Of a DNA stretch of 43,980 bases, positions 7,328 to 15,874 are shown piece by piece (position 1 is the stretch's first letter; the number at the start of each line of letters is the position of its first letter). This DNA is from JAFNGF01 sp964567045 (GTDB lineage Bacteria; Planctomycetota; Phycisphaerae; Sedimentisphaerales; Anaerobacaceae), in contig CAZMLE010000030.1 of the NCBI GenBank assembly GCA_964567045.1, forward strand, positions 1 to 43,980. The letters are read 5' to 3'. Below the pieces are notes generated by a model, which had not been told where the DNA came from, ran no database searches, and saw nothing but the letters and a program-made list of their open reading frames with translations. The position numbers and the translations under genes were made by a program.

Positions 7328-8479
7328 ATGTTGGGCGCGGCACAGAAAGGGCAAATTGTGATCGATCTCGTTTTATCGGCTCTCATGATTGTCTCCGCCG
7401 TACCCGGCAACAGGCGGACCTCAGAGGGTATTGTGGACTGTAATATCGTCCAGGCGTGCCACAACACCGTTCATATTCAGTTCCTCCCGGAGATGGAGCT
7501 ATTCCAGGTCATCTGCTATCTCTCAGGTGCATACCGGGGCATTACCTTGCTGGAGTTTGAGTATAAGTCCGACATTGAGAAACGATTCGGAGGGTATCGC
7601 AATCACCCTGCCGTGACCGTCACGAGAGAGCTTATCGGACATCATTACGCCGAGAATCTCATCAAGGCGTACATCCTGAATGACGAGTTCAGAGACGACA
7701 CAGCCCACCTGGACCTGCTGCACCTTGAGGACGACAGCGAGCCGAAGGGCAGCCGTGACGCCAAGCTGCGAGCAATCGACGGCCTGAGAGCGGCGTGCCG
7801 GCAGTTTGCCGAGGACAGCCGGTTCAAAGAATTCTACGACAAGAGAAAACCTTACTACTTGAAGAAAGTGCGAGAAGTCCAAACGGCCCTTGAGGGACTA
7901 TCGGTTATCGCGCCGCGAGAGGCCTTTTGGGGCATGAAGAAGGACGTGTATAGAATTGTTATCGTGCTGCTCGAAAGGGACGTACATTCCTGCTGGTTCC
8001 GCAACGGTGGTTTATGGCACAGCATCTTTTTGCTGACCCCGAAGTTCGCTATTGATGGTGATGCAAGATTCGGAAATTCAGACGTCAGCAGCTTGAGCGA
8101 GGGTAAGCTTTCCGCCGCAGATTACATCTATTACGGCTCTGGTCACGAGTTCGGGCATAGTTTTCTAAATCCGCTCACGCAGACCTTCGCAGACCAAATA
8201 AACGCCATTAGCTTCGATTTTCGCAAAAGTGGCCAGCCAACAAAGACCGATTTCCTGAATGAGTCCATCCTAAGAGCCTACACTGCCTACGAGCTTGCCA
8301 GGCACGGCAAAGGGGACGCCGCGCAGATGGTCGTGCAATCCGAACAAACGAACGGATACATATATAATGACGCCATCCTGAAGTTGTTACAGCACTACGA
8401 CGCCAGCAGAGATCGATACAAGCGATTTGACGACTTTCTACCCTACCTGTTGGCAGAGCTGAGCAAACGCATCAATTAG
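7328..8479 (+). CDS. DUF4932-like protein with HExxH motif (putative metallopeptidase)
   Basis: The 383-residue protein resembles DUF4932 proteins in two places: the ELFQVICYLSGAYRG region (residues 58-71) and SGHEFGHSFLNPL near residues 271-283. The latter contains HEFGH (H273, E274, H277), the zinc-binding motif of many metallopeptidases. A hydrophobic stretch at residues 10-25 could be a weak signal peptide or helix. The ribosome-binding site is poor, so the start is uncertain. It is the first gene after the rightward promoter and lies 28 bp before the formate dehydrogenase genes. The substrate and any link to the dehydrogenase are unknown. Confidence 0.7.
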   Translation: MLGAAQKGQIVIDLVLSALMIVSAVPGNRRTSEGIVDCNIVQACHNTVHIQFLPEMELFQVICYLSGAYRGITLLEFEYKSDIEKRFGGYRNHPAVTVTRELIGHHYAENLIKAYILNDEFRDDTAHLDLLHLEDDSEPKGSRDAKLRAIDGLRAACRQFAEDSRFKEFYDKRKPYYLKKVREVQTALEGLSVIAPREAFWGMKKDVYRIVIVLLERDVHSCWFRNGGLWHSIFLLTPKFAIDGDARFGNSDVSSLSEGKLSAADYIYYGSGHEFGHSFLNPLTQTFADQINAISFDFRKSGQPTKTDFLNESILRAYTAYELARHGKGDAAQMVVQSEQTNGYIYNDAILKLLQHYDASRDRYKRFDDFLPYLLAELSKRIN

Positions 8480-8507
8480 ACCCCAAGCATCAAACCTGTC
8501 CCGGCCC

Positions 8508-8855
8508 GTGGACCCGGAAATTAAGGACCGATTAACCGTTGGCGCCGGGCTTGGCAGAAAGTATAATGCCCCCCACGCCAAGGACTCAGTTGCGCTTTTT
8601 GGCACCTGTATCCCAGGCGGCACGATACGCAAAGGGGCCGAAGTTGTGAAGCCGTTCAACATGCAGACATACCAGAAACTGCTCGACAAGAGCGGCGGCG
8701 TTACGGGCGAAAACCTATTTCTGATTCTGGGCAAGGTTCAGGACAGATTCGGATATGTGCCCAAAGAGGTAGTCCGCGATCTTGCCGCAAGAACCGGCAT
8801 TTCGGAGGCGCGAATCTACGGCACGCTGACATCCTATAGGGACTTTAAGGTTTGA
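8508..8855 (+). CDS. Truncated NuoE-like subunit of formate dehydrogenase
   Basis: Residues 60-115 match the N-terminal helical domain of NuoE/HydC subunits (ILGKVQDRFGYVPKE, then RTGISEARIYGTLTSY). The protein then ends, so the thioredoxin-fold [2Fe-2S] domain with its four Cys is absent. The listed GTG start at 8508 has no clear ribosome-binding site. GTG at 8646 has AAAGGGG upstream and would give about 69 residues; ATG 8661 is another option. It ends 18 bp before the NuoF-like gene. The inferred role is a structural helper of the diaphorase module. Loss of the N1a-type cluster could be genuine or a frameshift relic, but no downstream remnant is visible. Confidence 0.7.
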   Translation: MDPEIKDRLTVGAGLGRKYNAPHAKDSVALFGTCIPGGTIRKGAEVVKPFNMQTYQKLLDKSGGVTGENLFLILGKVQDRFGYVPKEVVRDLAARTGISEARIYGTLTSYRDFKV

Positions 8856-8873
8856 TTGGCACGGAGGGTTAAA

Positions 8874-10148
8874 GTGCAAGAGACTAAGGTTTTGACAAGC
8901 CGGGTGGGCAAGTACGAGCCGCTGGACCTGGATGCCTACAAAGCCCTGGGAGGGTTGCAGGGTCTGGGGCAGGCACTGGCCGGCAAACCAGAGTCGGTGA
9001 TTGAGCAGATTAAGGCATCCGGCCTGACCGGTCGAGGTGGTGCCGGATTTCCAACAGGGCTTAAATGGGCTTTTACCGCCCAGCAAAAGCAACAGCCAAA
9101 ATATTTCATTTGCAATGCCGATGAGGGCGAGCTCGGCACATTCAAAGACAAGGTCTTGCTGGATGGCGACCCCTGGCTGGTGCTGGAAGGAATTTTGATT
9201 GCCGCCTATGCCATCGGAGCTGAGCAAGCCTATATTTATATAAAGAGTGAGTATAAAAAGACCGCCCGGCTGTGGGAGAAACTGGCTGCCCAAGCAAAGA
9301 AGGCGGGACTTTTGGGACAAGGGATTCTCGGCTCAAGTTTTTCCACGAACCTGCAGGTGGTTAGAGCCAGAGGACCTTACATAGCGGGCGAAGAGTTTGC
9401 GCTTATCGCTTCGCTGGAAGCGCGTCGCGCGATGAGCCGGATTAAGCCGCCATATCCAAGCGAAGTAGGCCTCTTTGGAAAACCCACAGTCGTGAACAAC
9501 GTCGAAACAATCGCAAACATACCGGCGATTATGGCCAAAGGCCCTGATGCGTACCGAAAGACGGGCGTTGTGGACGATCCCGGAACTCGGCTTTTTTCTC
9601 TTTCCGGAGACGTGAAAAAATCCGGTGTGTACGAGCTGGAGATGGGTGCGGGTACGCTGCAAGAGTTTATTGATGAATTTGGCGGCGGAACGGCAAACGG
9701 GCGGCCCATAAAAGCGGTGCAGCCGGGCGGTGGAACAAGTCCATTCCTGGCGGGCGACTCTCTTGGGTGCAAACTCACTACACAAGGTATCCGCCAAGCC
9801 CGCAGCAGTATCGGAACCGCGGCAGTGATTGTCTACGAGCAGGGTAGAAGTGCGGTCGATATCGTCAAAGGCTTGCTGGACTTTTATGGCGTCGAATCCT
9901 GCGGACGCTGTGCGCCCTGCCGACTTGGCGCCATCAAAATGAAAGAAATCATAAAAAGACTTTTGACAGGCAAAGGCACCGCCGAGAATTTGCAGCAATT
10001 GCGCCAGATCGGCAAGGCATCTGTGGCAGCTTCGACCTGCGGAATGGGACAGGCGTTTCCGCTGCCGGTGCTCTCGGCATTGGAGCTTTTTCCCGAAGAC
10101 TTTGAGGCGGCGGTGATTAAGAGCCGCGACCGTGAGGGAGCGGTGTGA
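8874..10148 (+). CDS. NuoF-like flavoprotein (diaphorase) subunit of NAD-linked formate dehydrogenase
   Basis: This 424-residue NuoF/FdsB/HydB-family subunit should carry FMN and one [4Fe-4S] cluster and exchange electrons with NAD(H). Visible are GRGGAGFPTGLKW, the NADEGELGTFKDK loop, KPTVVNNVET, and the C-terminal cluster ligands CGRCAPC plus the Cys of STCGMGQ. In the glycine-rich nucleotide loop the usual YICGEETALL...EG is changed to YIAGEEFALIASLEARRA. NAD use may therefore be altered. There is no N-terminal thioredoxin domain and no C-terminal ferredoxin, unlike the paralogue at 26210-28075. GTG at 8874 is chosen because GGAGGG lies 5 bases upstream; TTG 8856 lacks this. Confidence 0.88.
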   Translation: MQETKVLTSRVGKYEPLDLDAYKALGGLQGLGQALAGKPESVIEQIKASGLTGRGGAGFPTGLKWAFTAQQKQQPKYFICNADEGELGTFKDKVLLDGDPWLVLEGILIAAYAIGAEQAYIYIKSEYKKTARLWEKLAAQAKKAGLLGQGILGSSFSTNLQVVRARGPYIAGEEFALIASLEARRAMSRIKPPYPSEVGLFGKPTVVNNVETIANIPAIMAKGPDAYRKTGVVDDPGTRLFSLSGDVKKSGVYELEMGAGTLQEFIDEFGGGTANGRPIKAVQPGGGTSPFLAGDSLGCKLTTQGIRQARSSIGTAAVIVYEQGRSAVDIVKGLLDFYGVESCGRCAPCRLGAIKMKEIIKRLLTGKGTAENLQQLRQIGKASVAASTCGMGQAFPLPVLSALELFPEDFEAAVIKSRDREGAV

Positions 10149-10167
10149 CTCAAGAGGCGATGAGGCA

Positions 10168-12891
10168 ATGAAAGAAGTGCATCTTCAAATCGATGGTAGA
10201 GAAGTCACTGTCGCACAAGGAACTACCATTCTTGAGGCGGCTAAAAACACCGGCATAGATATTCCACATCTGTGTTACGATCCTCGCGTACGGCCCATAG
10301 GTAGCTGCCGGCTGTGCATTGTGCAGATAGAAGGTCGTGCCGGCCTGACGATCTCCTGCAATACGCCGGTCGCTGATGGGATGAAGGTCCGCACCGAAAA
10401 CCAGGAAATCGCGGCAATCAGAAAGACAATTTTGGAACTTATCTTGGCGCAGCATCGCGTAGGCTGCACCAGTTGCGACCGCGAGGGAGCATGCAAACTT
10501 CAGGACTATGCTTACCGCTATCAGGCAGACGAGGCGTACTTCGGTCCGGCCCCGAGAAAGCCCAGCCGCCCGAATTACACCACCAACAGCGAAGCGATAC
10601 TTTACGACCCGGACAAATGTATTCTGTGCGGGCTGTGTGTAAACTACTGCGAAGAGGTCCCGATGGCCGAAGCCCTTACCTTCGCCGGCAAGCCGGACGA
10701 TATGCAGGTATCCACCACATTTGGAATCGACCTTTTCAAAAGCACTTGCGTACTCTGCGGCGGATGTATCGCGGTTTGTCCCACCGGGGCAATGACTGAG
10801 CGAGCGGCTGTCGGCTCCGGGCGAGAAAAAGACCTGATAAAAACGCGAACCGTCTGCGCGTACTGCGGCGTCGGCTGCCAGATCGACGTTGCTGTCAATC
10901 CCAAAACGAACAGAATCGTCAAAGTCACGACCGAGCCCGGCTATATCCCCAACAAGGGCAACCTATGCGTGAAAGGAAAATTCGGGATCGATTTTGTCGG
11001 CCATCCGGACCGGCTTACCACACCCCTTATAAAGCGAAACGGCAAATTCGGAAAGGCCACCTGGGATGAGGCAATCAAGTTGATCGCCGATCGGCTTAAC
11101 AAAATAAAGTCACAAACCGGTCCCGATAGTATCGCGGGCCTATCTTCAGCCAAATGCACCAACGAAGACAACTACGTCTTCCAGAAATTTATGCGGGCCG
11201 GCATCGGAACAAACAACGTTGACCACTGTGCCCGGCTGTGTCACGCTTCAACCGTTGCGGGCCTTGCCCGCGCTTTTGGAAGTGGAGCGATGACCAACTC
11301 GATTGACGAAATCAAAAATGCCGGGTGTATATTTGTGATAGGCTCAAACACATCAGAGACCCATCCAGTTATCGCCCTATACATCAAGCAAGCCGCCTTG
11401 AGAAATGGCGCCAGGCTTATCGTAGCGGACCCCAGAAGAATCGAGCTTGTTCGCTTTGCCCAGTTGCACCTGCAGCAGCGTCCCGGCACCGACGTGGCCC
11501 TTATTAACGCGATGATGAATGTGATTATAAGCGAAAATCTACACGACAAAGAGTTTATCGCGCAGCGTACCGAAGGAACTTCTGCCCTCTTCGAGGCGGT
11601 AAAAGACTTTACGCCCGAAGCTGCAGAAAAAATCACTACTGTTCCTGCCGGAGCGATCCGCCAGGCGGCAAGGATTTATGCCCAAGCTAAAGATTCCAGC
11701 ATCATCTTCAGTATGGGCATCACCCAGCACACAACAGGCACCGATAACGTGCTGTCACTTGCGAATCTGGCGATGCTGACCGGCAATGTCGGCAAAGAAT
11801 TCGCTGGCGTAAATCCGCTGCGAGGCCAGAACAACGTGCAGGGGGCGTGCGACATGGGGGCTTTGCCCAATGTATATACAGGCTACCAGTCAGTGGAAGA
11901 CCCCCAAATACGGGCGAAATTCGAAAAAGCATGGGGCATAAAACTTCCCGAACGCAGCGGGCTTACCGTTGTTGAGATTTTCCACGCTATCGAGCAAGGC
12001 TCGGTCCATGCTCTTTATATGATGGGCGAAAATCCTGCACTTTCTGACCCCAACCTCAACCGGACGCGACAAGCCCTCGAAAAAGTGAATTTTCTCGTGT
12101 CCCAGGAGATATTCCTTTCGGAATCAGCCCAATATGCTGATGTAGTTCTGCCGTCTTTCTGCTTTGCGGAAAAGGATGGGACATTTACCAATACCGAAAG
12201 ACGCATACAGCGGGTGCGAAAGGCTGTAAAGCCGCCCGGCGACGCGCGGGACGACTGGCAGATCATCTGCGATGTCTCCACCGCTATTGGTTACCCGATG
12301 CGCTACGCAGGCGCGTCCGAGATTATGGATGAGATTGCGTCAGTGACGCCGATCTACGGCGGAATATCGTACGATAGGATCGAGTCGGTCGGCCTGCAAT
12401 GGCCCTGCCCCGATAAGAGCCACTCCGGCACAAGATACCTGCACAAGGACAAATTCACCGCCGGCCTCGGCAAATTTCACGCTGTGCACTTCCGTGAGCC
12501 GGCTGAAAATCCGGATGAAGAATTCCCATTTGTGCTTTCAACCGGCAGGCTATTATATCAGTACCATACCGGTACGCTCACGCGAAAGATACCTGCCATC
12601 AACCAGGTCTCGCCTACCGGTTATATTGAAGTCAACCGCGAAGACGCCGAGAGAATCGGCATCGAAGATGGTGACCTCGTGGAAGTTGCCACGCCCAGAG
12701 GCAAGGTCGTCACCAAGGCAAATGTTGGCAATACGGTTGCAAAAGGCTGGCTATTTATGCCGTTTCATTTTGCCGAGGGTCCCGCGAATATGCTCACTAA
12801 CGATGCGCTCGATCCGATTGCCAAGATACCGGAATTTAAGGTCTGCGCCGCAACAATCAAAAAAGCCGAGTTCGTGTCTCGTCGCCCGTGA
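10168..12891 (+). CDS. fdhA: Formate dehydrogenase catalytic subunit, Cys type, with NuoG-like N-terminus
   Basis: This 907-residue molybdopterin enzyme interconverts CO2 and formate. Order of domains: [2Fe-2S] ferredoxin (C36, C47, C50, C64); His/Cys3 [4Fe-4S] (HRVGCTSCDREGACKL); two [4Fe-4S] clusters (CILCGLCVNYC, CVLCGGCIAVC); the CAYCGVGC cluster of the catalytic domain; then the bis-MGD domains. The Mo/W ligand is Cys358 in CARLCHAS, so no selenocysteine is needed. The layout matches NAD-dependent FdsA/FdhA, not the HDCR type that pairs with HycB ferredoxins. ATG 10168 follows GAGG; an earlier start at 10132 would only add residues overlapping the previous gene. The C-terminal codons run into a CGTGACTCG-type repeat. 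Mo-cofactor genes lie at 32974-37474; no fdhD is in the window. Confidence 0.95.
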   Translation: MKEVHLQIDGREVTVAQGTTILEAAKNTGIDIPHLCYDPRVRPIGSCRLCIVQIEGRAGLTISCNTPVADGMKVRTENQEIAAIRKTILELILAQHRVGCTSCDREGACKLQDYAYRYQADEAYFGPAPRKPSRPNYTTNSEAILYDPDKCILCGLCVNYCEEVPMAEALTFAGKPDDMQVSTTFGIDLFKSTCVLCGGCIAVCPTGAMTERAAVGSGREKDLIKTRTVCAYCGVGCQIDVAVNPKTNRIVKVTTEPGYIPNKGNLCVKGKFGIDFVGHPDRLTTPLIKRNGKFGKATWDEAIKLIADRLNKIKSQTGPDSIAGLSSAKCTNEDNYVFQKFMRAGIGTNNVDHCARLCHASTVAGLARAFGSGAMTNSIDEIKNAGCIFVIGSNTSETHPVIALYIKQAALRNGARLIVADPRRIELVRFAQLHLQQRPGTDVALINAMMNVIISENLHDKEFIAQRTEGTSALFEAVKDFTPEAAEKITTVPAGAIRQAARIYAQAKDSSIIFSMGITQHTTGTDNVLSLANLAMLTGNVGKEFAGVNPLRGQNNVQGACDMGALPNVYTGYQSVEDPQIRAKFEKAWGIKLPERSGLTVVEIFHAIEQGSVHALYMMGENPALSDPNLNRTRQALEKVNFLVSQEIFLSESAQYADVVLPSFCFAEKDGTFTNTERRIQRVRKAVKPPGDARDDWQIICDVSTAIGYPMRYAGASEIMDEIASVTPIYGGISYDRIESVGLQWPCPDKSHSGTRYLHKDKFTAGLGKFHAVHFREPAENPDEEFPFVLSTGRLLYQYHTGTLTRKIPAINQVSPTGYIEVNREDAERIGIEDGDLVEVATPRGKVVTKANVGNTVAKGWLFMPFHFAEGPANMLTNDALDPIAKIPEFKVCAATIKKAEFVSRRP

Positions 12892-12909
12892 CTCGTCCGA
12901 CGACTGACA
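12873..12909. repeat. Degenerate CGTGACTCGTC repeat at the fdhA 3' end
   Basis: The end of fdhA and the next few bases are built from CGTC/GTGACTCG words, like the segments at 15891-15950 and 31231-31278. Here it encodes the last residues (SRRP) and the stop. It is short and has no clean palindrome, so it is probably a decayed copy. The remaining ~100 bp to 13016 shows no gene or clear terminator. Confidence 0.4.
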
Positions 12910-13015
12910 GACTTTCAGCAACCTTCGGACTGCCTCATGGATTTCGCCCAATCTTTGAGCTTAACGCCACCGGCTTTGATCCACGCGCCTGCCGTGTAGA
13001 AGTGGCGGTGCCAGT

Positions 13016-13711
13016 TCAATCCGGCTGTTGGGCGGGTCTCCGGTTTACTTTAACCTCTATTTGAAAGTGTATTTCGTCTACTGGTTTTGCCTTAACAACA
13101 TCAATCTCCACCACCTCGCCAGCGCAGACAAGCTGCCATTTAGTTGGCCTCTCGCAGCCAAACCACTTTGGTGGCTGAGGTGGCGGACACGCAAAGAATT
13201 GGAACTTTCCATCATGATGCACAAGCGTGCTTTTCTTGTACCATACTCCTCTGCGATTCGGCAGCCGCAATTCTACCACGGTGGCATCGACGCAAGGTTC
13301 GTTTGTTCCTAACCGGGTGACGGTCCCGCGGACGGGCAGGCCTTTTCTCATGACCACGTGTATTTCCGGAGACTGCGCCGAAACCTGATACAAGAATGCT
13401 GGGCCGTAGCCCCATTTGTCGAATTGGAGGTCATATCTGACTTTCTCGCGAAATGTAACTTCAAACCGCCCATCTTCGTCAGTAGTCTGTATGCGAGCTA
13501 CACCCATACGGAAAACCAATTCCCAACTTCCGTCGCGCCACTCCTCGATCCCACTTATCCACCATTTGACTCCTGCCAGTGGTTTTCCTGCCTCATCTGT
13601 TACCCTTCCGCGAACGGTAGTCGGCTCTTCAGCCCTAACCGCATGAGCCGCAAAGAGCAGCATTAGAACAAACACACCGATTATCTTACATCGTTGATAA
13701 TAAAGCACCAT
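13016..13711 (-). CDS. Exported protein with carboxypeptidase-regulatory-like (beta-sandwich) domains
   Basis: This 231-residue protein begins with a basic region, a hydrophobic core (GVFVLMLLFAAHA) and a likely signal-peptidase site after VRAEE. The mature part has VRGRVTDEAGKPLAGV, the hallmark of a carboxypeptidase-regulatory-like fold, and a second similar strand set from LPVRGTVTRLGTNEP. These are usually adhesive or structural domains of exported proteins; no catalytic motif is seen. It lies alone between the converging formate dehydrogenase operon and the end of the acs cluster and has no evident link to acetyl-CoA metabolism. A specific function is not recognisable. Confidence 0.75.
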   Translation of the reverse strand: MVLYYQRCKIIGVFVLMLLFAAHAVRAEEPTTVRGRVTDEAGKPLAGVKWWISGIEEWRDGSWELVFRMGVARIQTTDEDGRFEVTFREKVRYDLQFDKWGYGPAFLYQVSAQSPEIHVVMRKGLPVRGTVTRLGTNEPCVDATVVELRLPNRRGVWYKKSTLVHHDGKFQFFACPPPQPPKWFGCERPTKWQLVCAGEVVEIDVVKAKPVDEIHFQIEVKVNRRPAQQPD

Positions 13712-13935
13712 TAGACATTCCTTTCTCAGCCTTTATTGCATTGTTTTAGCGAAGGTTTTGCTTAACCGACATTTCCTATATAGATTTGATCGGCTCCACT
13801 GTGCTTCAGCGCCATAATTATACAGCAATTGGTCGCACAAATGGAAATTGTTTGGCCGAAACTCACCGCTAAGAGGTAGAGAAAAGCTTCTGCCTGTGAA
13901 AGCAGGCTCCAAATCCAGACCTATTGATAAAATGG

Positions 13936-13955
13936 ATTCCTGCTTGCGCAGGAAT
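13936..13955 (-). terminator. Hairpin repeat (RKQESI family), possible terminator of the acs operon
   Basis: Arms ATTCCTGC and GCAGGAAT (8 bp, perfect) enclose a 4-base loop. Read on the minus strand, downstream of acsE, the loop is GCAA, a stable GNRA tetraloop, followed by CCATTTTATC. This could end the long operon, although the T-run is poor. The minus-strand translation reads SFLRKQESI, a peptide I recall from spurious ORFs over a widespread dispersed repeat. The rest of the 13712-13985 gap holds only a weak hairpin near 13890-13910. Confidence 0.5.
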
Positions 13956-13985
13956 GACAATCATGAATTGAGCTGCAACAGAATA

Positions 13986-14810
13986 TTATTTGTTTACGCT
14001 CTTGTAGACCTTCAAGAAGGAGTCTGAATATATCTGTCTGTTCATCAACATGTCACTGGTGGCGACAACGTTCATCAGGTCCTCATCCAGCACATCAGCA
14101 ATTGCAGAATCCAGGCCGTGTGACATAGCCATAGCTAAGAACACGCGATTTATCAGGCTCCGCTCCATTGCCCCTTGTGAAATGTTTGATAGGCCCACCG
14201 TAATATGCGGCGGCGGATCCGATAGATATCGTATCTGGTCCATCGCCGCTAAGATATTGCCGGGCTGAACCTGAGCGTTCGGAACCTTGACGGGCAAAAC
14301 GATGGGGTCAATAAACAGCCGCTGAGCCTCGAAACCCTTCTCCATCGCCTTTGTCACAATATCCGCAGCTATGGCTACGCGGGTGTCAGTATCCTGCGGC
14401 ACGCCGTTTCTGTCCATAGTAAGAGCGATGATGCCGGCCTTTGGCCCGGCCTGGTTGGCCATTTCAATATATTTATCCAGAATCTCTTCATCGGTTTTCT
14501 TATTTAACGGCGTCGAATTCAGGAGAACTCCATTTTCGGCGTTGATTACTTTAAGCCCGGCGGCGATTACGTTTGGCTTTTGTGAATCCAGGCACAGCGG
14601 CGTCGAGCAGGTTTGCTGAATCGTCTCCACCAGCCATTGCATTGTCCCTTCCTGATCCGCGGCGGCAGTACCCACGTTTACATCCAGGTACGAAGCTCCG
14701 GCGTCGGTTTGCTTTTTGGCCAGGTCCTGAATGACCTTCCTGTCCTTCTCCTGGATGGCCTGCTTAACGTCCTTGAACATTCCATTGATTCTTTCCGCAA
14801 TCAGTATCAT
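13986..14810 (-). CDS. acsE: 5-methyl-H4F:corrinoid/iron-sulfur protein methyltransferase
   Basis: This 274-residue pterin-binding (DHPS-like) TIM barrel moves the methyl group from methyl-H4F to the cobalt of the AcsCD corrinoid protein. Typical motifs are AERINGMF at the start, GASYLDVNVG, PLCLDSQKPNVI and GLSNISQG. Length matches the ~262-residue Moorella enzyme. GGGAGG lies 7 bases before the ATG. It is the last gene of the long leftward run, 106 bp after acsD; that gap is filled by the AGTGCCTAAA repeat. Confidence 0.96.
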   Translation of the reverse strand: MILIAERINGMFKDVKQAIQEKDRKVIQDLAKKQTDAGASYLDVNVGTAAADQEGTMQWLVETIQQTCSTPLCLDSQKPNVIAAGLKVINAENGVLLNSTPLNKKTDEEILDKYIEMANQAGPKAGIIALTMDRNGVPQDTDTRVAIAADIVTKAMEKGFEAQRLFIDPIVLPVKVPNAQVQPGNILAAMDQIRYLSDPPPHITVGLSNISQGAMERSLINRVFLAMAMSHGLDSAIADVLDEDLMNVVATSDMLMNRQIYSDSFLKVYKSVNK

Positions 14811-14826
14811 GTGAATGCCTCCCTAA

Positions 14827-14904
14827 TAAAGTGCCTAAAATGTCGAGTGCCTAAAGTGCCTAAAATTTGCTCACTTTAGGCACTTTAGCTCACTTTAGGC
14901 ACTT
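14827..14904. repeat. AGTGCCTAAA palindromic repeat cluster between acsD and acsE
   Basis: Three forward units (GTGCCTAAA at 14831, 14847 and 14856) are followed by two inverted units (TTTAGGCAC at 14875-14883 and 14894-14902). The RNA can fold into a long AU-rich hairpin. It almost fills the 106-bp acsD-acsE gap. A degenerate copy of the same family is at 19545-19628. Confidence 0.85.
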
Positions 14905-14916
14905 TGTCCCTGTCGC

Positions 14917-15873
14917 CTATGCCCAGATTTGGTTTATGAAGTTTTTAGCAACATCTACGGCTTTTGGATGGCGCATCCGAACGATGTCGGCGCCCGCCTG
15001 AAGCAGACAGACGGCGGTAGCGGCCTCCCACATTGGGCCGCGCTTATCAACCGGCCCCCAGGCGGGAGCATCGGCAAGTTTTGCCTCTTTCGCTCGCCAG
15101 GATTCGTAGCCGACGTCACAAATGACCGGCATCGCCATCATTTTATCGCCGGTAAGGGCAGCTAACCGCTGGCGCTCCTGAATCGAATAGGCGTATTCTA
15201 CGCCGTAGCCCAGTGCGCCGGTAGCCTGGAACATCACGATTCTTTCCAGCGGAAAGCCCATATCGGAGGCCAAGATGTTAATCTGCTTGGCGATATTGAT
15301 ATCCAGAGGCGCCTCAGCGATAAGAAAATGCCCGTCAGCTAAAGCGATAGCGGTCAAGGATTTGTAATTATCCTGCTTGATGGTTCCAAGCAGACACTTT
15401 TCGCCCTTGGCTGCGCCGCTGACTTTGGGCATAACCGCGTTGTCTTTTTCGTCGTTTCCGCAGCCCCAGAGTATGAGCGGAACGCCGACCGCCGCCAGCA
15501 CCTGCTCGGTGACTTTGACTGCGTGAGCGGCATCTTTATTTTGCTTATCCGGATGAACGCCGTCGAACCTCACGCAGATCAAATCTGCGCCAAACTCCTG
15601 GACGCACTTTTTGGCCCAATCGCCTGGGCTGTCGAAGACATTTTTATATTGTTCGGCCAGGACATCGGGCCAATCTTGCGGTCGGCTGTCCGGAACGTCC
15701 ATAGCGATAACCGGTTTTTCGCCGGCGTCATCAAATGAGCCGCCATAGACGACATTTTTTGCTCCGCCCACTGTAATTGTTTTTATTCTTGTGCCGCCTT
15801 GGGCTTCGGTGGCGCCAAGCGTAATTCGGTTAACCCGACCGGTAAAACTGTCTGCAACTTCCGGAACTGGCAT
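14917..15873 (-). CDS. acsD: Corrinoid/iron-sulfur protein small subunit
   Basis: This 318-residue TIM-barrel subunit (CdhD/AcsD family) binds the corrinoid with AcsC and carries the methyl group from AcsE to ACS. Family-like stretches include VYGGSFDDAGEKPVIAMDV, FGADLICVRFDG, ILWGCGNDEKD and MFQATGALGYGVEY. The ATG at 15873 is chosen because GGAGG lies 6 bases upstream; an in-frame upstream extension would overlap the previous gene. The start is 1 bp after the stop of the methyltransferase gene, so its ribosome-binding site lies inside that gene. Confidence 0.95.
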   Translation of the reverse strand: MPVPEVADSFTGRVNRITLGATEAQGGTRIKTITVGGAKNVVYGGSFDDAGEKPVIAMDVPDSRPQDWPDVLAEQYKNVFDSPGDWAKKCVQEFGADLICVRFDGVHPDKQNKDAAHAVKVTEQVLAAVGVPLILWGCGNDEKDNAVMPKVSGAAKGEKCLLGTIKQDNYKSLTAIALADGHFLIAEAPLDINIAKQINILASDMGFPLERIVMFQATGALGYGVEYAYSIQERQRLAALTGDKMMAMPVICDVGYESWRAKEAKLADAPAWGPVDKRGPMWEAATAVCLLQAGADIVRMRHPKAVDVAKNFINQIWA

Positions 15874-15874
15874 A

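Noticed and set aside
7140..7343. 67-residue minus-strand ORF upstream of fhs
   Set aside because: It covers the divergent promoter region, has no ribosome-binding site and no recognisable motif.
11221..11250. Selenocysteine in the formate dehydrogenase
   Set aside because: The catalytic position is encoded by TGT (Cys358) and no in-frame TGA occurs.
8508..12891. Hydrogen-dependent CO2 reductase
   Set aside because: The catalytic subunit has a NuoG-like N-terminus and a NuoF partner, whereas HDCR uses HycB-type ferredoxins and an [FeFe] hydrogenase, neither of which is adjacent.
13733..13960. 75-residue minus-strand ORF translating SFLRKQESI at its start
   Set aside because: It begins in a palindromic repeat and the rest has no family-like features, so I treat it as a spurious ORF.
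14827..14904. CRISPR-like array of AGTGCCTAAA
   Set aside because: Units are only ~10 bp, spacing is irregular and half are inverted, so it is a palindromic repeat, not a CRISPR array.
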